DNA from: Raphanus sativus
Lineage: Eukaryota > Streptophyta > Magnoliopsida > Brassicales > Brassicaceae
Length of the DNA stretch: 64,000 nt
Assembly: GCF_000801105.2 (NCBI RefSeq)
Contig: NC_079517.1
Span: 23,628,973-23,692,972 of the forward strand
Direction of reading: 5' to 3'
Shown here: in pieces, positions 19,781-30,509 of the stretch
Layout: every line of letters begins with the position of its first letter
Numbering within the stretch: position 1 is the first letter of the stretch
The notes under the pieces: model-generated
Database searches by the model: none
What the model saw: only the letters and a program-made list of their open reading frames with translations
What the model was told of the DNA's origin: nothing
Program-made: the position numbers and the translations under genes

Positions 19781-22471
19781 ATGAATCCTACCGATCAGAC
19801 AACAACCCCGTCTGACCTTAACCTCCCGATTCAGAGCGATGGCTCACCGAACGACGGAGGCTCTAGTCTTGTAATCACAGAGCCTCAACGTGGCGACCAC
19901 CGATCTGGGCAACAGCTTCCGGTTGATGCTCAAACGAGCCAAACTACAACCGAAGTTACTAACCCGAGGTCATCAAGTGGAAACACCTCCGGGCCCCCGA
20001 TTACCGAGAATCCTCAGCAGCAAGCCATTCCGAATCAAACGGAGGCTCAGCTCTCTGAGATCCGCCATATGATGATACAATTGGTAGGCAGAGCTCAGGA
20101 ATATGAGCGCACGATGCATCAACTAACTGTACGTCAACAACGATTCGAAGAGATAACTAGATCTCTAAGCGCAACAACCCAACCATCGCAACGTCAAGCT
20201 CCGGGGGTCATCTTTCATGATCGATTAAACGATCCCTCATTTCCCCGAGCACGTTTAAACTTTTCCCCTGATAGCACTGCCTCGGAAGGACGCGGATCTG
20301 TTTTCCAGACACCTCATACTGGAACAGCTCCCGTGTTCAATCCACCTAACGCCAGTGCTATGGGAAGTAACATAGCGACAACCAGTTCCACACCCGGTCA
20401 GGTCACTGACAGGAGTACTCGTTTACCTCCTCCGCCGCCTGATCCTAGGTCCGGAGCAGGAATATGCTTCCCATCTGGGGGCAGAACATCAGCTTCGGTT
20501 TATCAAACTAGAAGCTCGATCCCGAACGGAGACGGTTATCAAAGGATAAATTCCGATAACCCAAGAAATGCCGAGCGATTTAGCCCACCAACCGCATGGG
20601 AGGATGAGCCAACTCGATTCCGTCAGGAACCTGCCCGTCGGGTACCTGCGAACGATCCAAACGTCCTTCCGTTTGAAGGACCTGAAGATATCCGTAGATA
20701 TATGGAGCGAACTCACGCGGCTCTCCAGAAATTGGGAGCTCAAGTCCATAAAGCTACGAGTTCAGCTCCCGAAATCGATAGCTTACTCGAGGAAACCCGT
20801 GGAACTCCATTCACGGACAGAATTGCCAGTTCTCACATAAGAAATACCCGAAAAATCAGAATTCCTGAGTATGATGGGACCTCCGACCCGAAAGCCTATT
20901 TGAGAGCTTTCCGATTGGCAATTGTTAAAGCCCATTTCACACATGAAGAATGTGAAGCAGGTTACTGTAGGACATTCGCCGAAAATTTGGTCGGAACAGC
21001 CCTCGAGTGGTTCTCCGGTCTCGAGCCAGCCTCGATAGACAATTTCGATCAATTAACCAACGCCTTTATGAAGCAATACTCAACCCATATCCGGAAGCAA
21101 GCCTCTGAGGCCGACCTTTGGAAGATCAGTCAAGGAATGGGAGACCCATTACGAGTCTACATTGAGAAATTCAGGGCAATAAGGACTAAGCTCTCGAATC
21201 CTAACGACCTAATCGCCATCGAGGCCCTTAGGAGAGGTCTGATCCATAGATCGAAATTTTGGTCAGAGCTAACTCTCAATGCTCCTCCAACTATCGATGA
21301 CGCTCTTCATAGAGCCACCAAATATATTACTTTGGAGGAGGAGACAGCTGCACTGGATAAACTCCATAAGAAATCTCAGAATCATTCGAAAGGTGACTCC
21401 TCTGAGACTAAGGGACCTCATAAAAAGGGTAACCCTCGAAATAATCAGACTCAGGGAGAACATTCCTACGCAATCGAGGAAGAGAAGGAAGAAAAACCTG
21501 TTGCAGCAGCAAACAAAACTCCCTGGTCAAAAGGCTTCGATAAAGGCAAACGTTGCTCTTATCACGATCGCGAAGGACACTCAACCGAAGAGTGTTGGGA
21601 CCTCCAACGCCAGCTGGCAGCTAAATTTGCAGCTGGAGAAATAAAGGGCGTGGACCTTAAAAAGCCACCACCTTATCAGAAAAGAGGTTCCAGGGACACT
21701 TCCCCGAAACGCGAGAGGTCACCTGAGAAGGAGACCGATTCGCCACCTCCAGCTCCCAAGAAAAGAGTCGACATGATTCTTGGGAAATTCCCCCAAGGAA
21801 AAAGTTTACAAGTCGAAGCTCTCTTGAGCAAACCGTCCCCTCAATCGAGCCCCGACTCGAGGGTGGACTGTATCCTTGGAGGATCAGACATATGTCAAGA
21901 CTCCGTCAATTCCATTAAGAATCACGTGCGGAAGGCTGTGTCTAACACTGGACCTAAGCCTCCTAACCCTGAATCCAATACTAAGATTTCTTTCTGGGAA
22001 AGCGAGACCTCAAACCTTGACAGACCTCACGATGATGCGTTGATCGTCACCCTGAACATCGCAGGATACGAAGTTCCTAAGCTCATGATAGACACAGGAA
22101 GCTCTGTCGACCTCATTTTCTATAACACCCTAAAATGGATGGAAATAGACGACTACGAAATTATTGGCCAAAAAGCTAACCTCGTAGGCTTCTCCGGAGA
22201 AACAGCTACCTCATTGGGAACTATCAAGCTCCCAGTCATAGCTGGCGGAATAATGAAAATGACCAACTTAGTAGTCATCGATAGACCTTCCCCGTTCCAC
22301 GCGATTTTGGGAAGACCTTGGATTCACAAAATGAAGGCAGTAGCCTCAACGTACCATCAGTGCGTAAAATTCCCAACACCCGAAGGGATAGCTACCGTAC
22401 ATGGTAGCCAGAAGATATCCAGGATCTGCTATTTGGGAGGATTTGAAATCCTCAAAAATTCCCCCCAATAG
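19781..22471 (+). CDS. Element D gag-protease polyprotein (intact)
   Basis: 896 codons, starting MNPTDQTTTPSDL at 19781. The frame is open upstream into the LTR, but the first ATG is here. H begins with the same residues and is exactly as long (2691 bp). The N-terminal 300 residues are proline/serine-rich and low-complexity with a glutamine-rich helix. The gag core follows at about residues 360-530: RKIRIPEYDGTSDPKAYLRAF and ALEWFSGLEPASIDNFDQL. Next come a lysine-rich stretch and a histidine/cysteine cluster (CSYHDREGHSTEECWDL, near residue 605) in place of a normal CCHC knuckle. The protease has LMIDTGSSVDLIFYN near residue 770 and LGRPWIHKMKA. The ORF ends at a UAG followed by CAA UUA, with RT continuing in frame. 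It would form the particle and process it. Confidence 0.9.
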   Translation: MNPTDQTTTPSDLNLPIQSDGSPNDGGSSLVITEPQRGDHRSGQQLPVDAQTSQTTTEVTNPRSSSGNTSGPPITENPQQQAIPNQTEAQLSEIRHMMIQLVGRAQEYERTMHQLTVRQQRFEEITRSLSATTQPSQRQAPGVIFHDRLNDPSFPRARLNFSPDSTASEGRGSVFQTPHTGTAPVFNPPNASAMGSNIATTSSTPGQVTDRSTRLPPPPPDPRSGAGICFPSGGRTSASVYQTRSSIPNGDGYQRINSDNPRNAERFSPPTAWEDEPTRFRQEPARRVPANDPNVLPFEGPEDIRRYMERTHAALQKLGAQVHKATSSAPEIDSLLEETRGTPFTDRIASSHIRNTRKIRIPEYDGTSDPKAYLRAFRLAIVKAHFTHEECEAGYCRTFAENLVGTALEWFSGLEPASIDNFDQLTNAFMKQYSTHIRKQASEADLWKISQGMGDPLRVYIEKFRAIRTKLSNPNDLIAIEALRRGLIHRSKFWSELTLNAPPTIDDALHRATKYITLEEETAALDKLHKKSQNHSKGDSSETKGPHKKGNPRNNQTQGEHSYAIEEEKEEKPVAAANKTPWSKGFDKGKRCSYHDREGHSTEECWDLQRQLAAKFAAGEIKGVDLKKPPPYQKRGSRDTSPKRERSPEKETDSPPPAPKKRVDMILGKFPQGKSLQVEALLSKPSPQSSPDSRVDCILGGSDICQDSVNSIKNHVRKAVSNTGPKPPNPESNTKISFWESETSNLDRPHDDALIVTLNIAGYEVPKLMIDTGSSVDLIFYNTLKWMEIDDYEIIGQKANLVGFSGETATSLGTIKLPVIAGGIMKMTNLVVIDRPSPFHAILGRPWIHKMKAVASTYHQCVKFPTPEGIATVHGSQKISRICYLGGFEILKNSPQ

Positions 22472-22477
22472 CAATTA
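22469..22477 (+). promoter_or_regulatory. Conserved UAG-CAA-UUA recoding site between protease and RT (D)
   Basis: The amber codon is followed by CAATTA and the RT frame continues without a shift. CAR-YYA after UAG is the known tobacco mosaic virus-type leaky context. C (30972-30980) and H (45951-45959) keep the identical nine bases and the surrounding residues. Confidence 0.7.
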
Positions 22478-22498
22478 CAGATCCAAGAGGGTCGCGAA

Positions 22499-24463
22499 AT
22501 GCAACAAAATATTCGACGTCCCCCCAGGAACCTAACCGAAAAAGTTTGCATCGACGACTCAGATCCTGAAAGACAGGTGAGCATTGGGTCCGAGCTACCT
22601 CCTGAGACAAAAAAGGAGCTCATTGATTTCCTGAAAAGCAATATCAAAACCTTTGCATGGTCCACCAGTGACATGAAAGGAATAGATCCGAACGTCACCA
22701 CCCATAAGCTAAAAGTTGACCCTACTTTCAAACCAATCAAACAGAAGCGTCGTAAGCTAGGCCTCGAAAAGGCTCAAGCTGTTAACGACGAAGTTGACCG
22801 ACTAACGAAAGCTGGGTCCATTCGAGAGGTACATTACCCCGACTGGTTGGCTAACCCAGTACTGGTAAAGAAGAAAAACGGGAAGTGGAGAATCTGTGTA
22901 GACTTCACAGACCTAAACAAAGCTTGTCCTAAAGACAGCTTCCCGTTACCTCACATCGACCGCCTGGTTGAAGCAACAGCTGGCCATCGACTCCTATCCT
23001 TCATGGATGCCTTCTCAGGATACAATCAAATCATGATGGATCCTGAGGACCAGGAGAAAACTGCATTCATAACCGAACGAGGAACCTATTGTTATAAGGT
23101 TATGCCATTCGGATTAAAGAACGCAGGAGCTACCTATCAGAGGCTAGTAAATAAGATGTTTGCTGGACAACTTGGAAAAACCATGGAGGTCTATATCGAC
23201 GACATGCTAGTCAGATCCTCAGCTGGAGAAGATCATATCTCCCACTTAAGGGAATGCTTCGATATCCTGAATAAGTACGATATGAAGCTCAATCCCACTA
23301 AATGTACTTTCGGGGTACCCTCAGGCGAGTTCCTAGGCTATCTCGTAACCGAAAGAGGCATTGAAGCCAACCCGCAGCAAATAGCATCCTTCCTAGAAAT
23401 GCCGTCACCTAAGACGACCAGAGAGGTACAAAAATTGACTGGACGAATCGCGGCATTGAATCGATTCATATCCAAGTCCACCGATAAATGCCTCCCATTT
23501 TACAAGCTTCTAAGAAATAATAAGAAGTTATGGGACGAGAAATGTGAGGAAGCCTTCAAGCAATTGAAAGCTTACCTCTCCGAACCTCCGATCCTATCTA
23601 AACCAGTAATAGGAGAGCCATTGTACCTATATCTCGCTGTATCAACTGCTGCAGTCAGCGGCGTTCTAGTACGAGAGGAACAAAACGAACAAAGACCTGT
23701 CTATTACACCAGTAAAAGTTTGATAGACGCCGAAACCAGGTACCCTGCAATGGAAAAACTAGCTCTAGCAGTCGTAACAGCTGCCAGAAAATTGCGACCT
23801 TACTTCCAATCGCACTCGATCGTCGTAATGACCTCACAACCATTACGAATGATCTTGCACAGCCCCAGCCAGTCAGGGCGATTGGCTAAATGGGCCATAG
23901 AGCTCAGCGAATATGATATTGAGTATAGACCTCGAGCAGCAGCGAAAGCTCAGGTCCTTGCCGACTTTATCATTGAGCTAACATCCGAGCAGTTAGACTC
24001 CGAAATGGAATCTCCGAAGTGGAGCCTATACGTCGACGGAGCCTCATCAAAACAGGGCTCCGGTATCGGTCTAAGGCTAACTTCTTCAGCAGGAGAAACC
24101 ATCGAGCAGTCATATAGGCTCGGATTCAGCGCCTCAAACAACGAAGCTGAATATGAAGCACTAATCGCAGGGTTGAAGCTCGCCCTAAGCCTCGGAATCC
24201 GAGAGCTAAACGCTTATAGTGATTCACAGCTAGTAGCTAGCCAGTTTCACGGAGAATATGAAACGAGGGACGAAAGAATGGGGGCATATCTCGAAGTCGT
24301 CCAGAACCTCACTAGGCAGTTCGACAAATTCGAGCTAACGAGAATCCCACGAGGTGAGAACTCCTCAGCAGATGCGTTGGCTGCTTTAGCTTCCACGTCA
24401 GACCCCCTCGTAAAACGAATCATACCCGTAGAAGGAATCGAGAGAAACCAAGCATCGACATAG
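22499..24463 (+). CDS. Element D reverse transcriptase and two RNase H domains
   Basis: 654 residues open from the ATG at 22499, ten codons after the UAG and in the same frame. RT motifs in order: PVLVKKKNGKWRICVDFTDLN, FPLPHIDRLV, SFMDAFSGYNQI, MPFGLKNAGATYQRL, YIDDML and FLGYLVTERGIEANP. The first RNase H (residues about 370-480; LYLAVSTAAVSGVL, YYTSKSL) lacks a clear catalytic aspartate set, whereas a second RNase H (residues about 505-640) shows [22 protein letters not shown] and ADALAAL, a full D-E-D-D pattern. This two-domain layout is the Tat hallmark. The ORF ends at a 2-nt insertion relative to H (near 24440), which disconnects integrase. Expression probably needs readthrough of the UAG; reinitiation at 22499 is the alternative. 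Confidence 0.9.
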   Translation: MQQNIRRPPRNLTEKVCIDDSDPERQVSIGSELPPETKKELIDFLKSNIKTFAWSTSDMKGIDPNVTTHKLKVDPTFKPIKQKRRKLGLEKAQAVNDEVDRLTKAGSIREVHYPDWLANPVLVKKKNGKWRICVDFTDLNKACPKDSFPLPHIDRLVEATAGHRLLSFMDAFSGYNQIMMDPEDQEKTAFITERGTYCYKVMPFGLKNAGATYQRLVNKMFAGQLGKTMEVYIDDMLVRSSAGEDHISHLRECFDILNKYDMKLNPTKCTFGVPSGEFLGYLVTERGIEANPQQIASFLEMPSPKTTREVQKLTGRIAALNRFISKSTDKCLPFYKLLRNNKKLWDEKCEEAFKQLKAYLSEPPILSKPVIGEPLYLYLAVSTAAVSGVLVREEQNEQRPVYYTSKSLIDAETRYPAMEKLALAVVTAARKLRPYFQSHSIVVMTSQPLRMILHSPSQSGRLAKWAIELSEYDIEYRPRAAAKAQVLADFIIELTSEQLDSEMESPKWSLYVDGASSKQGSGIGLRLTSSAGETIEQSYRLGFSASNNEAEYEALIAGLKLALSLGIRELNAYSDSQLVASQFHGEYETRDERMGAYLEVVQNLTRQFDKFELTRIPRGENSSADALAALASTSDPLVKRIIPVEGIERNQAST

Positions 24464-26092
24464 CTACTAAAGCTGAGAAAGAGAGCAAACTAACAGCGCA
24501 ACTCGAAGGTACCTGCCCTGAAACGGTAGCTACCCAGATTTTCACAACATTTTGGTTTCCAAAAACCAGAATATGCAGCGCAAAAAAGCATACCTCCGGG
24601 AACACAATCCCAATCACGGAAGATATTCCTCGAAATTCAGACTCCTTAGAGCCTGATCTCGAGAATACCCCCGGGGGCACCAACTCAGACCCAGTCATCT
24701 GCAGAGTTAAAACCAGAAGCCGTACAGCTCTCAAAATTCATCTGGAGGTATTCCTCGGAATCCGGACTCCCTGGAGCCCAATCCTACCAATACCTCCGGG
24801 GGCACCACGACACCAGGTCCCGAACAGGAACCTCCCTCGTCTCTTCATAACAAAGTTGTAGGAAGAGAGGATTGGAGAATTCCACCAATAAATGGGAAGA
24901 CTCGGAAAGCTCAAAGCATTAAGCGCGAGATATTGCGTAACTGAATCTGTCCTCCTCAAACGAAGCATTTCCGGACCTTACCTAAAATGCGTCCATGGCC
25001 TCGTTGCTATGAGACTCATGAAGGAAATGCACGACGGTTCCTGCGGGAACCACTCTGGAGGAAGAGCTCTAGCCATCAGAATCAAAAGACAAGGATATTT
25101 CTGGCCTACCATTATTGCAGATTGCGAGGCCTATTCCTCTTCATGCGACAAATGCCAGAGGCATGCACCGATTATACACCAACCTGCGGAAAAGCTATCT
25201 AACATATCCGCCCCTTATCCATTTATGAGATGGTCCATGGATATCGTGGGACCACTAGTACCATCAGGAAGTGGAAAAAGAAGCTACGCTTCCTCTTAGT
25301 CTTAACGGACTACTTCACGAAATGGATAGAGGCTGAAGCCTTCCAGCAGGTAACCAGGGTCGAGGTCGAGCAATTTGTATGGAAAGAATCGTGTGTAGAC
25401 ACGGCGTCCCATACGAAATCGTAACTGACAATGGAGGACAATTCATATCCCACGATTTCAAAATATTTTGTGACAAGTGGAATATTCGCCTGACCTTCTC
25501 ATCACCTCGCCGACCTCAAGGTAACGGACAGGCGGAGGCTGCTAATAAATCAGTATTAGCAAACCTCAAGAAACGCCTCGGAACCCAGAAGGAATTCTGG
25601 TCAGAGAAGTTACTTGAAGTACTTTGGGCATGTCGGACCACCCCACGAAAAGCTACAGAAGAAACTCCTTTCTCCTTAGCATATGGGATGGAAGCTGTCG
25701 TTCCAGCTGAAACCATTGCTGGTAGCCTCCGCCGGGAACTCTGTACGTCCAATCCCGCAGCTAATGATCAGCTCCTAACCGACAGCCTCGATCTAATCGA
25801 GGAAAGACGGGACCGAGCTTTGATTCGCATTCAGAACTATCAGCAAGCAATGGCACGACAGTACAATTCCAAAGTCAGGCTCCGGCAGTTCGCTGTTGGT
25901 GACCTAGTACTTAGGAAAGTTTTCGAAGGAACCAAAGAACCAAATGCTGGGAAGTTAGGAACCAACTGGGAAGGTCCCTACCAGATCATCCACGTGGTAC
26001 GACCTGGCGTTTACAAGCTCCGAAAGGTGCGAACTGGGGTACCTGAAATCAGATCGTGGAACGCCACGAATCTTAAGAGATATTATCATTAG
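24464..26092 (+). pseudogene. Element D linker and integrase, frameshifted
   Basis: After the frame break, a proline/serine/threonine-rich linker is scattered over frames to about 24890. Integrase pieces: 24892-25299 carries the zinc finger ([14 protein letters not shown] and CDKCQRH, all four ligands present) and [10 protein letters not shown] with the first Asp. A single-base deletion in the AAAAAG run near 25275 shifts the frame. 25379-26092 carries VTDNGGQFI and [10 protein letters not shown] (second Asp and Glu) and the C-terminal domain to [10 protein letters not shown]. There is no chromodomain. All catalytic residues survive, so only a few indels separate it from an open frame. Some of these could be assembly errors. 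Confidence 0.85.
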
Positions 26093-27040
26093 GTACCTAA
26101 AACTCCCTGAACTACGTTAGGCTTGATCCCTTGACTGGGTACGTAGGCAACTCCGTCATGAGTGCAGCCCCAACCTCATTTCAACACTTCGTTCACCACA
26201 ATCAAAGGGGGCATATGTCTGATTAAAACACATAGCCCACGCAGCAAACGTTATGATACAAGCAAATGTATGAACTATGATACCATGTATCCAATTATCA
26301 ATAAAGAAATTATTCTCGATATCTCAATTCTTTAACAAAACAGGTCCCTACAAACCTGACCTAGGTCTTAATCCTTAACAATCCAAGGTCTTAAAATCCT
26401 TCAAACAATTCAGGTCTCGACGAACCTGAACCTAAGGTCTTAAAATCCTTCAAGCAATATCAGGTCTCGACGAACCTGAACCTAAGGTCTTAAAATCCTT
26501 ACCAAATCTCTAAGGTCTTAAATCCTTACCAATCTCCAAGGTCTTAAAATCCTTGTCAATTCTCCAAGGTCTTAAAATCCTTATCAAATCCTGAGGTCTT
26601 AAAATCCTCATCAAATCACAAAGGTCCTAAAATCCTAAGCAAGTCTCAACGGGTCTTAAAATCCCACAAACAAGTTCAGGTTCCCAAGAACCCCACCTAA
26701 GGTGTCCAGATTAAACTTAGGTTCCTAAAAATCCTAAGCTAGTCCCGATACTCCAAGAATTCCTCTTAAGGAACTAAAAACGACCAAAGTCTTCCAGACT
26801 TATCATAAGATTCGATTATGACCAAGTTGTCATATTTCACGACTAAAGCAAAAACAAAACTCAAAATGAAACGAAAACCAAGTTTGAAATTAAACAAGGG
26901 TTTAAAGCCTCCCCAGGCTAACAAAGATTCAAAGTACAAACAGATAAAGGTTTAAAGCCTCCTCAGGCTATAAGTCTTAGAAACAAATGAAACAAAGCCC
27001 ATCGGGCAGAATCCTAGAAAACATGAAAGAGCCTCAGCTC
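26093..27040. other. Element D 3' non-coding region with repeats
   Basis: 26340-26740 holds short tandem copies built on AAGGTCTTAAAATCCTT and CAGGTCTCGACGAACCTGAA, the inverted form of the C minisatellite but only a few copies. The rest, including two GGTTTAAAGCCTCC stretches near 26890-26965, is homologous to C and H. No sense-strand frame. Confidence 0.75.
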
Positions 27041-29524
27041 TTAAACTTCCTTGTCATCCGAGCTCTTCTCAGCTCCCTTACCAGCTGGATCTTCCTCCTC
27101 AGGAACCTCCTCCTCCATCTCCTTATCGCTACCTCCAAGGGCGGCTTCGACTGGGGCTGAGTAAGAACCCATCAATCCCAAATTAGAACCGAACTCTCCA
27201 GAAGAGGAGAGATTAAACATATTAATCTCAAAAGTACCTGAGCTCTCGGAGAGTTGGGGAAGAGGGAGCTTGCCGATCGAGAAATCCGAGACCTGAGCCT
27301 TTTCATATGCCGCGACAGCCTCCGGCATCATCGCCACCAAGCGATCATACTCGTCTTGAGCGCTCTTGATCTCGCCATCCAGCATGTTTCAGGAGCTCGA
27401 TTGGCTTGAATCTCTTGAGCATGAACCAGGAGATCGACTTCGTCCTTCTTCTTGGAGAATTTCTCCTTGACAACAACCAGAACTTTGTTGTAGGCATCAG
27501 CTACCTCCTTCTTTCCTCTCCGGACGGCCAGCCTGACCTCAGCTTCCTTGTTCTTCTGGCTGTTCTGGGATGAAGCAATCAGCTCCTTAACCTGATACTC
27601 GGCTATCTTCCGAGCAGCATCCAAGTCCCCAATCTTCCTATTCTTTACTTGGAGATCAATCAACTGGCTCTCGATTGTCCCCTGCTGAGCATCGCATTTG
27701 GAGCCAAGTCTCTTTACCTCAGCTTGGAGATCCGAGATCAGAGCCCGAGTCTGATTGAGCTCAGTCTTGTTGGCCTTGACCAGTTCAGTGACCTGAGCTA
27801 ATTCCTCAGCACTGGGGGCATTGTGAACAGCGTCCTCAAATTTGAACTGAGCCCTGTTAATAGCGCCGGCCAGCTACAGAAAAAAAAAAACGGTTCAGCA
27901 AAAATCTTCCAAAGATGAAGCTAAAAATCAAAATAGACTTCGTACCTGACCCATATGATGGGCAATATCAACATACTCGTCCTTGTGCGTGAGATTGGAG
28001 ATCGAGGGGAGGGAACAACCGGGACTCTTCATATGCCTCATCAGAGTAGCCAAACCCCACGAATCATCCAAAACCGATCCAGGCTTCGAATGAGTAAAGT
28101 TCCAGCCAACGGTTCCTCCTCTAGAGGAGGAGGAGGAAGACCTCGAAGGTCTGTCAACCTGGTCAGTTCGGGACCTCTTGTTTCCTCGGGGGCTCAAACT
28201 CCGGAGGATCCCTCACCATTTGAGATCAGCTTCAGTCATCGGGACCTCGGAGGGAAGGCCAACTTCCTGAACTTTAGGCTCCGAAGAGGCAACACCTTTA
28301 GCAGGAGCAGAGCCTCCTTCGTCGAGAACCTCCTTCACAGATCAAGGAAGGATCCTCCCTGGTTCTTGTCACTCCCTCTGGAGGAGCTGGCAGCCTTGGT
28401 CGATTTACCCCTGGAACGGAAGGAAGGTTGAATAGGCATCTTCTGTGATTGAGTCTTCTCGGAAGTACTTGCTCCGGAGGAAACTTCGAAACTGAATCAC
28501 CCTCAGAAACTAAATCAAGAAAAGATTCATTAATCACATGAGACAAATTCAAACAGTAAAAGCCATGAATTAAGAGTAGAAAATTTACCCTCTAAACCAG
28601 CAACCGTCACTGAATCAGGGAGGACGCCTGGTATCGCTCAGGAAATCTAGCTGATCCAACTCTCGAAGTGGTGTAAGCTCCCCAAGTGTTAGGCTATGCT
28701 GCAGCTTCCTGTAGAGAGCTCTAGTAAGCTTACTAGACAACTTGACAGGATCCTTTAATTTCTGCAAAAATAGTCAGAAGACTTAGCACATCACGATAAG
28801 CAAGGATAAACATACAAAGATATCCCTAAAATCCTAACCAGAAATGTCAGACCATGAGTTCCTAGGTCACGGCCTACAGGAACCGTCAAGGGATCAATCT
28901 TGACATAAAAATACTTCTTCCGCCAGTCATCATCACTGGCCGTGAACTTAAAAATACCTAACCCGGACGACAGGGGAGGTAGTAGGTACCGCTTCCACCA
29001 TCCTTGGAAGTACTCTCCTTTATAGAAAAGAGACTCATTAGCTCGGTCAACCCACGATGACTCCTTCCTCCTTGGCTCTAGTGATGAACCCATTTATCAC
29101 TCGGATAACGATGGGCAAAGGTTAGGAAGGGCTAGCTGGTAATGATCTAAGAGATCCAGCAAAGGGTGGGGTGAGGAAATCTAAGGTGGCTCTTGGAGAT
29201 ATATTTCTCATGAACACAAACCAACCCTCCGGAACGGTCTCGGGGGTCTCATCTTCAGCACAAGCTCTAACTAGATCACTCTTGCCGTGAGCTTGAACAG
29301 CAAGATTAACGACGTCCTGACCCTTTAAGAGCGAGGGAAGTGAGGACCGGGGAGGTGCTCTTGCCACCTTTCTTCTTCATCTTCTTGACCCTTGCTCCGA
29401 TCGAGTCTTTAACCTTCTTCTTCTTGGCTTCTGTCATCTTTTCACCGGCTTCCCGCTTGACCTTCATAATGCGGGCACCGGAGGCTGAGATTTGAACCTC
29501 GCCGGAACCTTCTTTTTGACTCAT
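27041..29524 (-). pseudogene. Element D antisense ORF (aORF), four exons
   Basis: Encoded opposite to gag-pol between integrase and the 3' LTR. Exons inferred from GT-AG borders and homology with H: 28839-29524, 28589-28761, 27946-28509 and 27041-27873. Introns are 77, 79 and 72 nt. The start MSQKEGSGEVQISASG (29524) is followed by a lysine-rich segment, then ETVPEGW and LGIFKFTASDDDWRKKYFYVKI, typical of the plant 'putative gypsy-type transposon' domain. Exon 3 is serine-rich (RPSRSSSSSSRGGTVG). Exon 4 is a long coiled coil followed by a conserved SESSGTFEINMFNLS tail and an acidic end. Frameshifts near 29360 and 29060 break exon 1. Function unknown. Confidence 0.75.
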
Positions 29525-29959
29525 AATAGTAAAGGGAAGGGAGATAGGAAGCAAAAGAGAGGAGATAGGACTAAGGCGAAATCTCAGAGAGAGGTTAAAG
29601 TTGAAGAACCAGTTCGATCAAGAAGCGGATAAAAAAAAAAAGAGAGAAAACGCAGTAAAATAAAGGAAAAGAGGTAAATTACCTTGGAAACCGTCGAGAG
29701 GCGTGGAGGAAGTGGAGAGACAAGCAGTTAATTCTCTCAGCTTTATATCCCATCACGTCTCAAAAATCGGAAATCAAATTTCAAACTCACTTTAATCTAA
29801 GCCATCGATTTAATCGAGGAATTTACAACTGTTCGATTAGATAAAAATAAATATGGTTGAGATAGCTAGTAATCATGATCTCAACAAGAGAATCTAGCTT
29901 GGGCGGCTAGGTCTAGCTCCCGAGAATAACGAAACCTCATCTCGAGAGCTGGGGGCAAC
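29525..29959 (-). other. aORF upstream region and polypurine tract of D
   Basis: On the minus strand this is the 5' flank of the aORF; on the plus strand it is the end of the element. GGGGGCAAC directly before 29960 is the polypurine tract (about 29945-29959). Confidence 0.7.
29741..29750 (-). promoter_or_regulatory. TATA-like box of the D aORF
   Basis: Minus-strand GGATATAAAG lies 226 bases before the aORF ATG. H has GGATATAAAG at 38261-38270, 231 bases before its ATG. The flanking GATG-GGATATAAAGCTG is conserved. Confidence 0.6.
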
Positions 29960-30504
29960 TGTTGGGCCCGAATATGGCCCGGTAGCTAATTGTGGAATAA
30001 TGAAAGACGATAACAGGCCGCGACTGGCCCATCACGAGTTCGACATCTAAAAGGAGCTAAGCTGAGCCGAAGGCTGAGAGCTAAGGCGATCTTTAAAGAG
30101 GTCACGGAGAAGAGGAAGCTCACGTCACACATGAAGAAGCGCATGACCCGGTCAAAGGGAAGCTGTTGCGGATTCCACCTCAAGCGGAGAAGATCTCGGA
30201 GATTAGTTGAAGACAACCTAAAGAAGTCCAAGGCTTAAAAAGAGAGGTTGAGGACAAGAAGAGGATCGGATTCAACTCATATTTCACTCTACATTCATCA
30301 AAACATTCTGATCATAATATTCTTGTAATCTTTATAATCATCAAGAGAAATATTTCTTTGTAACCATTCCTTTACCATATTATCAATACAAATCAAAGTT
30401 CATTCATCAAGTTCTTACGGGGTTCAGCCCGCGATAATCTTTCCCTAACCTTTCCTAAACATAAAACCTGATCTAAAATCTAGGTGTGAGTTTTACTCCT
30501 CACA
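29960..30504 (+). repeat. Element D 3' LTR
   Basis: 545 bp, nearly identical to 19177-19727. Several of the differences are single-base losses, including in the TATA region. Confidence 0.94.
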
Positions 30505-30509
30505 GTAAC
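30505..30509. repeat. Target-site duplication of D, right copy (GTAAC)
   Basis: Partner of 19172-19176. C's RT sequence resumes here. Confidence 0.93.

Larger units (their letters stand above)
19177..30504 (+). mobile_element. Element D: complete Tat-type Ty3/gypsy retrotransposon
   Basis: Full structure: 5' LTR, primer site, gag-protease, amber codon, RT, two RNase H domains, integrase, repeat region, spliced antisense gene, polypurine tract, 3' LTR, flanked by GTAAC. By eye the LTRs differ by about three substitutions and six single-base indels over some 545 bp, so it is the youngest insertion visible here. No chromodomain follows integrase, as expected for Tat. Confidence 0.93.

Noticed and set aside
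22469..22471. UAG as a random nonsense mutation in D
   Set aside because: The same codon and following six bases recur in C and H at the same place, unlike the other stops.
27955..28431. 158-residue plus-strand ORF in D
   Set aside because: It is antisense to aORF exon 3, whose spliced frame is supported by H.
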